DNA from: CBFDBF01 sp050304615
Lineage (GTDB): Bacteria > Pseudomonadota > Gammaproteobacteria > Chromatiales > Chromatiaceae
Direction of reading: 5' to 3'
DNA: 64,000 bases
Assembly: GCA_050304615.1 (NCBI GenBank)
Contig: JBNLDW010000009.1
Location: forward strand, 186,001-250,000
Positions 59,282-64,000 of the stretch are shown here, one piece after another. Within the stretch, counting starts at the first letter, position 1. Each line of letters begins with the position of its first letter. Under the pieces are notes generated by a model. That model searched no databases. It was given only the letters and a program-made list of their open reading frames with translations, and had not been told where the DNA came from. The position numbers and the translations under genes were made by a program.

Positions 59282-60028
59282 TTGAAAACTAGATTTTTAG
59301 CATCGGCTACGCATCTTCTAGCTAGTATAGTTGTGGTCTCGTTATTTTTAGTGCTTCTCTATTTTGTATGGTACCCCGGACCTCTATCCGAATTGCATGG
59401 GGTAATAGATGCAATCAAGGTGTTGATTGGCGTAGATATTGTCCTCGGTCCCTTGATGACCCTGATCATTTTTAACGTTCGCAAGCCACGTACAGAGTTG
59501 GTGCGCGATCTGTCGATTATTGTGTTGGTGCAGATAACTGCGCTGGCCTGGGGTGTCCACATTACATATAAGGTCCGGCCGGTATTCGTGGTTTTTTATA
59601 CCGATACCATGTACTCGGTTGCCAGAAATGATATCTCTGATGAAACCGCAGATGGTGACATAGCAATGCCAACTTTCTGGCAGCGGCCAAGACAGGCATA
59701 TATACCAGCGCTAGATGCAAAAGAGGCGGTACAACATGTTACTGATATGCTGACAAAGAGTCTGCCAGATATCCAGAATCAAATGGCCAGATATCTGCCA
59801 ATGGCAGAACATAAAGATGCCGTGCTCAAAGAAGCGATGGATATGACGGAATTTCTGGAAACAGCGGAGAACAAGTTGCGCCTTGCTGCATTCTTGCAGC
59901 GCCATGGCGGTACCAAGGATATGTATGCCTTTTATCCTCTGGAATATGGGCCTTTCAGTGCCATTGTCGGAATTGATCGTGAGAATCTCTGTCTTATAGG
60001 GTTGTTGACACCTGTTAATAGCTTCTAA
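59282..60028 (+). CDS. TfpX/TfpZ-type IV pilin accessory protein
   Basis: 248 residues with three or four N-terminal hydrophobic helices (LLASIVVVSLFLVLLYFVWY, LIGVDIVLGPLMTLIIF, LSIIVLVQITALAWGVHI) and a C-terminal periplasmic region. The motif WYPGPLSEL...GVDIVLGPLMTL is typical of TfpX/TfpZ accessory proteins for major pilins. No pilin gene is adjacent. TTG 59282 with GGGAGG upstream. Confidence 0.8.
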   Translation: MKTRFLASATHLLASIVVVSLFLVLLYFVWYPGPLSELHGVIDAIKVLIGVDIVLGPLMTLIIFNVRKPRTELVRDLSIIVLVQITALAWGVHITYKVRPVFVVFYTDTMYSVARNDISDETADGDIAMPTFWQRPRQAYIPALDAKEAVQHVTDMLTKSLPDIQNQMARYLPMAEHKDAVLKEAMDMTEFLETAENKLRLAAFLQRHGGTKDMYAFYPLEYGPFSAIVGIDRENLCLIGLLTPVNSF

Positions 60029-60150
60029 CAGGCGGTTGCCAGATGGAGGCGTAAATAGTCTTATTGGTACCAATTTCGGTTCGAACAGATTGATTTTAAA
60101 GGCCCTGCCGGGTAATATGGCGCGCTTGATTTTTCGGTATGGAGATCACT

Positions 60151-60906
60151 ATGCGTCAGCCCCTGGTAGCAGGAAATTGGAAGATGAACGGTTCCCGTGA
60201 GAGCATTTTTGAGCTGCTTAAGGGGATCAGGGAAGGGATGTCACAGGTTACCACTGCGGAAGTCGCAGTCTGTCCTCCATATGTGTATATACCAGAGGTG
60301 CAGGGTCATCTTACAGGCACCCAGATAAGCTGGGGTGGGCAGGATATCTCTATCCAAAAAGAGGGCGCCTATACCGGCGAAGTATCCGGCTCGATGCTGG
60401 CGGACTTCGGGTGTAAGTATGTGATAGTCGGTCACTCAGAGCGGCGCAGCTATCACGCTGAGACCGATCAGCAGGTAGCCGAGAAATATCAGGCAGCCAT
60501 GGATGCTGGGCTGAAGCCTATACTCTGTGTTGGCGAGACCCTGGCAGAACGTGAGGGTAACGCTACCGAGAGTGTAGTGGAGAGGCAGCTCAAAGCGGTG
60601 CTAGAGCACTGTGGGGTTGTATCCTTAGGAGTGGGAGTTATCGCGTATGAACCGGTCTGGGCAATAGGAACCGGTATGACAGCTACCCCAGAGCAGGCGC
60701 AAGAAGTGCACGGGTTTATTCGTGGTATGATTGCACAGCAAGACCCTGTGGTGGCAGAGAAGGTACAGATTTTATATGGCGGCAGCATGAAACCGTCGAA
60801 TGCGGCAGAGCTGATCTCCAAACCCGATATCGATGGCGGTTTGATCGGTGGGGCGGCGTTGAAGGCAGAAGATTTCCTGGGGATCTGTACGGCAGCAAAT
60901 TCATAG
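60151..60906 (+). CDS. tpiA: Triosephosphate isomerase TpiA
   Basis: Interconverts dihydroxyacetone phosphate and glyceraldehyde-3-phosphate. QPLVAGNWKMNGS at the N-terminus holds the active Lys; IVGHSERRSYH holds the electrophilic His; the catalytic Glu is in AYEPVWAIGTG; ILYGGSMKPSN is the phosphate-binding loop. 251 residues. ATG 60151 follows GGAG by 6 nt and matches homologues; the frame is open from 60139. Precedes secG as in Pseudomonas. Confidence 0.97.
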   Translation: MRQPLVAGNWKMNGSRESIFELLKGIREGMSQVTTAEVAVCPPYVYIPEVQGHLTGTQISWGGQDISIQKEGAYTGEVSGSMLADFGCKYVIVGHSERRSYHAETDQQVAEKYQAAMDAGLKPILCVGETLAEREGNATESVVERQLKAVLEHCGVVSLGVGVIAYEPVWAIGTGMTATPEQAQEVHGFIRGMIAQQDPVVAEKVQILYGGSMKPSNAAELISKPDIDGGLIGGAALKAEDFLGICTAANS

Positions 60907-60954
60907 GTCATGGCTAACAAAGGCCGGTGACCGTATATATAGTTAGGGTAGGAC

Positions 60955-61338
60955 ATGCAATCAATCCTGGTAGTGGTTCATCTTTTTGTTGCAGTTGGCC
61001 TGGTAGGCCTGGTGCTTATACAGCATGGCAAAGGTGCCGATGCTGGCGCTGCTTTCGGTAGTGGGGCCTCTGGTACAGTGTTTGGAGCCCGTGGGTCGGG
61101 ATCCTTTCTGACTAGGGCGACAGCAATCCTGGCACTGCTTTTTTTCCTCACCAGCCTGACCCTGGCCTGGTACGCTATGCAGACATCAGATCGCCCTGGC
61201 CTGATGGAGCAGGCGGTCGAGGCAGAGGTAGTAGAAGAGGTTGCACCTGCTCCGGTCTCTGAGGTGCCAGAGGTGATCCTGGAAGAGCAACAGGGTAGTG
61301 GGAGTGGTGAAGAGGTTCCAACTGTACCGCAGCAGTAG
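60955..61338 (+). CDS. secG: Preprotein translocase subunit SecG
   Basis: Non-essential subunit of SecYEG. Two membrane helices (VVHLFVAVGLVGLVLIQHG and ATAILALLFFLTSLTLAW) flank the family signature GAAFGSGASGTVFGARGSGS. The C-terminal tail is long and Glu/Val-rich. 127 residues. Followed by tRNA-Leu(GAG), the usual order. Confidence 0.95.
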   Translation: MQSILVVVHLFVAVGLVGLVLIQHGKGADAGAAFGSGASGTVFGARGSGSFLTRATAILALLFFLTSLTLAWYAMQTSDRPGLMEQAVEAEVVEEVAPAPVSEVPEVILEEQQGSGSGEEVPTVPQQ

Positions 61339-61367
61339 GGAAGGGCGCCTGCTGTACAACAAAATAG

Positions 61368-61452
61368 GCCGATGTGGTGGAATTGGTAGACACGCTATCT
61401 TGAGGGGGTAGTGGCGTAAGCCGTGCCGGTTCAAGTCCGGCCATCGGTACCA
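61368..61452 (+). tRNA. tRNA-Leu (anticodon GAG)
   Basis: 85 bases including CCA. Acceptor GCCGATG pairs with CATCGGT (one G-U); anticodon stem CTATC/GGTAG with loop TTGAGGG gives GAG, reading CUC/CUU; long variable arm present; T loop GGTTCAAGTCC. secG-tRNA-Leu-nuo order matches other gammaproteobacteria. Confidence 0.95.
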
Positions 61453-61460
61453 TTAACAAA

Positions 61461-61491
61461 CGGCATCATCCAGTTGGATGATGCCGTTTTT
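61461..61491 (+). terminator. Rho-independent terminator after tRNA-Leu(GAG)
   Basis: CGGCATCATCC and GGATGATGCCG form a perfect 11-bp stem with a 4-base loop, then TTTTT. It ends the secG-tRNA transcript. Confidence 0.85.
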
Positions 61492-61664
61492 GTATGATTG
61501 AGGGAATGCCAGCATGGGGCCAGGCGATAGGCATATGTTCTTGGTATTTGGTGATGGTTAATGAGGGGAGTTTAATCAGCGGATTCATGACCTAATGAAT
61601 ATTATATGGGCCTATCGAATTACTATAACATGCTGAATGTAAAGGAAAATAAAAGAACACCTCA

Positions 61665-61681
61665 ACTTGACACAGTCAAGT
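61665..61681 (+). promoter_or_regulatory. Palindromic operator on a -35 box before nuoA
   Basis: ACTTGAC-ACA-GTCAAGT, with 7-bp perfect arms. It contains TTGACA (61667-61672) as -35; TAGACT (61691-61696) could be the -10. The spacing of its arms differs from the IscR type-1 motif. Confidence 0.55.
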
Positions 61682-61753
61682 GATCTACTTTAGACTTAAA
61701 TATTGTTGCCGTAAAAATAGCTATTTCACAACTAAGGGGGAGGTAACATAATA

Positions 61754-62110
61754 ATGCTAGAAAACTATCTACCCGTCTTGGTGTTTATGGCTGTTGGCCT
61801 TGTCGTTGGCGTTGTTATGGTTGGGATCGGGTTTGTGCTCGGTACCAGCAAGCCAGACAGCGAAAAACTCTCCCAATATGAGTGCGGTTTCGAATCGTCT
61901 GGGGACGCCAGGATGAAGTTTGATGTACGCTACTACCTGGTAGCTATCCTGTTCATCATCTTTGATCTGGAGATCGCGTTTCTCTTTCCCTGGGCTGTCG
62001 CACTCAAGCAGATCGGCCTGGTTGGATTTATCGCCATGTTACTGTTTCTTGGGGTGCTGGTGGTCGGTTTTATCTACGAGTGGAAAAAAGGCGCACTGGA
62101 ATGGGAATGA
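61754..62110 (+). CDS. nuoA: NADH-quinone oxidoreductase subunit A
   Basis: Membrane subunit of complex I. Three helices, with the conserved loop SQYECGFESSGDARMKFDVRYY after the first, and FIIFDLEIAFLFPWAVALK. 118 residues. First gene of the nuo operon. Confidence 0.95.
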   Translation: MLENYLPVLVFMAVGLVVGVVMVGIGFVLGTSKPDSEKLSQYECGFESSGDARMKFDVRYYLVAILFIIFDLEIAFLFPWAVALKQIGLVGFIAMLLFLGVLVVGFIYEWKKGALEWE

Positions 62111-62152
62111 GCGTGTCTGTGGTCAGCATAATTTCTCTTGAGGAGGCGTACT

Positions 62153-62647
62153 GTGGGTATTGAAGGTCTCCTCGAAGAGGGCTTTATAACCACCTCTGCC
62201 GATAAGCTCATCAACTGGGCTCGTACCGGCTCTATGTGGCCAATGACCTTTGGTCTGGCATGCTGTGCCGTCGAGATGATGCAGGCCGCCGCCGCTCGTT
62301 ATGATATGGACCGTTTTGGTATCCTCTTTCGTCCCAGCCCACGGCAGTCAGATGTAATGATTGTCGCCGGAACCCTGACTAACAAGATGGCCCCTGCCAT
62401 GCGCAAGGTATACGACCAGATGGCGGAGCCACGCTGGGTGATATCAATGGGCTCGTGCGCCAACGGTGGTGGTTATTATCATTACTCATACTCTGTGGTC
62501 CGTGGCTGTGACCGGGTGGTTCCGGTAGATATCTATGTACCTGGCTGTCCACCCACGGCAGAGGCTCTGCTGTACGGTATTATCCAACTGCAAGAGAAGA
62601 TCAAGCGTACCAACACCATTGCTCGTCAGGTGGATAGTAATGAGTGA
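62153..62647 (+). CDS. nuoB: NADH-quinone oxidoreductase subunit B
   Basis: Holds the N2 4Fe-4S cluster that reduces quinone. Cys ligands in LACCAVEMM, GSCANGGGYY and VPGCPPTAEAL. 164 residues. GTG 62153 is the start because AGGAGG lies 6 nt upstream; an upstream TTG at 62138 would make the ribosome site part of the protein. Overlaps nuoC by 8 bp. Confidence 0.95.
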   Translation: MGIEGLLEEGFITTSADKLINWARTGSMWPMTFGLACCAVEMMQAAAARYDMDRFGILFRPSPRQSDVMIVAGTLTNKMAPAMRKVYDQMAEPRWVISMGSCANGGGYYHYSYSVVRGCDRVVPVDIYVPGCPPTAEALLYGIIQLQEKIKRTNTIARQVDSNE

Positions 62648-63341
62648 GCTGACTCCTATTGAGCGCCTTGATCTGCTGGCAGAAAATCTGCGTGCGCAGT
62701 TTGCTGCAGATGGTTGTGAGGTTCTCTCCAGGTACAGTGAAATCACTATGCTGGTGCCAAAGGAGCAGCTGCTCAAGGTAGCTGCCGAGCTGCGTGACGG
62801 AGAGCAGTTTCTATTTGACCAGATAATTGATGTCTGCGGGGTAGATTACGCTACCTATGGCCAAGGGGAGTGGGTTACCGATAGTGCCACGGCAACTGGC
62901 TTTGGCCGAGCTGTGGAGGCGATTTCTCCGGTAGCAACAGATGAGCAGTTTGCCGCTGTATATCATCTCTTGTCGGTGGCCAATAATCAGCGTCTGCGGA
63001 TGCGGGTCTTGCTCGAGAGTGAGCGGCCAGTTGTGCCATCGGTAGTGGATATCTGGAACTCGGCCAACTGGTATGAGCGTGAGGCATTCGATATGTTCGG
63101 CATCCTCTTCGAGGGACATCCTGATCTGCGGCGTATCCTGACCGACTATGGTTTTATCGGCCATCCATTCCGCAAGGACTTCCCGCTGAGTGGTCACGTT
63201 GAGATGCGCTACGATCCAGAGCAGAAGCGTGTGGTCTATGTGCCGGTTACAGTTAAACCGCGTACCCAGGTTCCGCGGGTGGTACGCAACAGTGACCAGC
63301 AGCAGGTAGAGCCAGAACAGCAGGATGCTGCAGATGTCTGA
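62640..63341 (+). CDS. nuoC: NADH-quinone oxidoreductase subunit C
   Basis: 30-kDa subunit of the peripheral arm. Signature WYEREAFDMFGILFEGHPDLRR with YGFIGHPFRKDFPLSG. 233 residues, not fused to NuoD. ATG 62640 overlaps the nuoB end. A Gln/Glu-rich tail ends in DAADV. Confidence 0.95.
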   Translation: MSELTPIERLDLLAENLRAQFAADGCEVLSRYSEITMLVPKEQLLKVAAELRDGEQFLFDQIIDVCGVDYATYGQGEWVTDSATATGFGRAVEAISPVATDEQFAAVYHLLSVANNQRLRMRVLLESERPVVPSVVDIWNSANWYEREAFDMFGILFEGHPDLRRILTDYGFIGHPFRKDFPLSGHVEMRYDPEQKRVVYVPVTVKPRTQVPRVVRNSDQQQVEPEQQDAADV

Positions 63342-64000
63342 GATTCGCAACTACACCCTTAATTTTGGCCCGCAGCACCCATCGGCGCATGGCGTACTAC
63401 GCCTGGTACTTAAGATGGATGGCGAGGTGATCGAAGGTGCTGACCCACATATTGGCTTATTGCACCGGGGTACCGAAAAGCTGATAGAGCAGAAACCGTA
63501 TAACCATGCCATTCCCTATATGGATCGGCTCGACTATGTCTCCATGATGTGTAATGAGCACGCCTATGTCGCTGCGGTAGAAAAGCTGCTAGGGGTCGAG
63601 GTGCCGGTACGGGCACAGTATATCCGTACCATGTTTGATGAGATTACCAGGATCCTAAACCATCTTATGTGGTTAGGAACTCATGCCCTTGATATTGGTG
63701 CGATGACCGTGTTTCTCTACGCCTTTCGTGAGCGTGAGGACCTGATGGATTGTTATGAGGCGGTATCTGGCGCACGGATGCATGCGGCCTACTATCGGGT
63801 AGGCGGTGTCTATCGGGATCTGCCAGATCAGATGCCACAGTTCGAGTACAACCAATTCCGCAGTAATGCTGAAATCGATCAGAAGAATGAACAGCGCCAA
63901 GGCTCTCTGCTCGATTTTATAGAGGACTTTTTAGAACGCTTCCCACGGCTGATCGATGAGTATGAGACCCTGCTGACCGATAATCGGATTTGGAAGCAGC
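63334..64000 (+). CDS. nuoD: NADH-quinone oxidoreductase subunit D (3' partial)
   Basis: 49-kDa quinone-binding subunit of complex I. Begins SEIRNYTLNFGPQHPSAHG, then GLLHRGTEKLIEQKPY and IPYMDRLDYVSMM, which are family hallmarks near the quinone site. Starts at ATG 63334 overlapping nuoC by 8 bp and runs off the right edge after 222 codons. Confidence 0.96.
   Translation, partial: MSEIRNYTLNFGPQHPSAHGVLRLVLKMDGEVIEGADPHIGLLHRGTEKLIEQKPYNHAIPYMDRLDYVSMMCNEHAYVAAVEKLLGVEVPVRAQYIRTMFDEITRILNHLMWLGTHALDIGAMTVFLYAFREREDLMDCYEAVSGARMHAAYYRVGGVYRDLPDQMPQFEYNQFRSNAEIDQKNEQRQGSLLDFIEDFLERFPRLIDEYETLLTDNRIWKQ

Larger units (their letters stand above)
61453..61753. other. Intergenic region between tRNA-Leu and nuoA
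   Basis: Starts with the terminator at 61461-61491, then an AT-rich promoter region with a 17-bp palindrome at 61665-61681. AAGGGGGAGG at 61734-61743 is the nuoA ribosome site. No other gene is apparent. Confidence 0.5.

Noticed and set aside
61665..61681. nuo palindrome as an IscR type-1 site
   Set aside because: The arms are separated by 3 bases, not the longer spacer of the IscR consensus.

Overview
The window is chromosomal DNA of a gammaproteobacterium, about half G+C. It has several core blocks in their usual gammaproteobacterial order: nnrDE-tsaE-amiB-mutL-miaA-hfq-hflX-hflK-hflC-yjeT-hisZ-purA, rnr-rlmB, suhB/trmJ-cysE-iscRSUA-hscBA-fdx-iscX, and tpiA-secG-tRNA-Leu-nuoABCD. Between them lie redox modules: an octaheme cytochrome with its b-type partner, a YeeE/YedE thiosulfate-type transporter, an [FeFe] hydrogenase, an SHP/DHC/cytochrome b561 cluster, and anaerobic hemN. 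A facultatively anaerobic, sulfur-metabolising bacterium of the Chromatiales/Sedimenticola/Thiodiazotropha kind is my inference; no marker gene in the window proves it.

Layout. 1-1000: two membrane proteins of unknown function. 1061-13851: core block for metabolite repair, tRNA modification, cell wall, mismatch repair, Hfq, HflX/HflKC, HisZ and PurA. 14098-18410: octaheme tetrathionate-reductase-family cytochrome c, cytochrome b561, monoheme cytochrome c, YeeE/YedE transporter. 18804-22026: membrane protein, NuoF-like flavoprotein and [FeFe] hydrogenase, tightly packed. 22037-22657: PEP-CTERM protein. 22903-28506: a 5.6 kb segment between two 26-bp copies of the tRNA-Leu(CAG) 3' end, carrying a CheB-CheR-PAS protein and a PAS-GGDEF-EAL protein but no integrase. 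28691-31729: RNase R and RlmB. 31934-33814: YejM-like protein. 33906-35125: permease and thioredoxin-like protein. 35231-41118: SHP/DHC/b561 cluster with its own two-component system, PepSY protein and EF-hand protein. 41267-45565: ferritin-like protein, ZIP transporter, small proteins, ComEA-like protein, SDR and nucleosidase. 45686-50390: thioredoxin, an IscR paralogue, PrmB, HemN, SuhB. 50635-57845: TrmJ, CysE and the complete isc operon. 57917-64000: DUF1015, pilin accessory protein, TpiA, SecG, tRNA-Leu(GAG) and the start of the nuo operon (nuoD runs off the end).

How parts work together. Octaheme cytochrome and b561 look like a quinol-to-periplasm electron pathway beside a sulfur-anion importer. 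The hydrogenase has all three H-cluster motifs and a NAD/FMN partner, so NAD(H)-linked hydrogen turnover is likely, but no HydE, HydF or HydG maturase is in the window. The SHP cluster appears to be a self-contained regulon: the sequence TTTCAGCTTG, alone or as an 11-bp direct repeat, precedes three of its transcription units, and an OmpR-family regulator is encoded inside the cluster. The isc operon starts with a good IscR-type operator, whereas the IscR paralogue at 46266 has a different perfect palindrome in its promoter.
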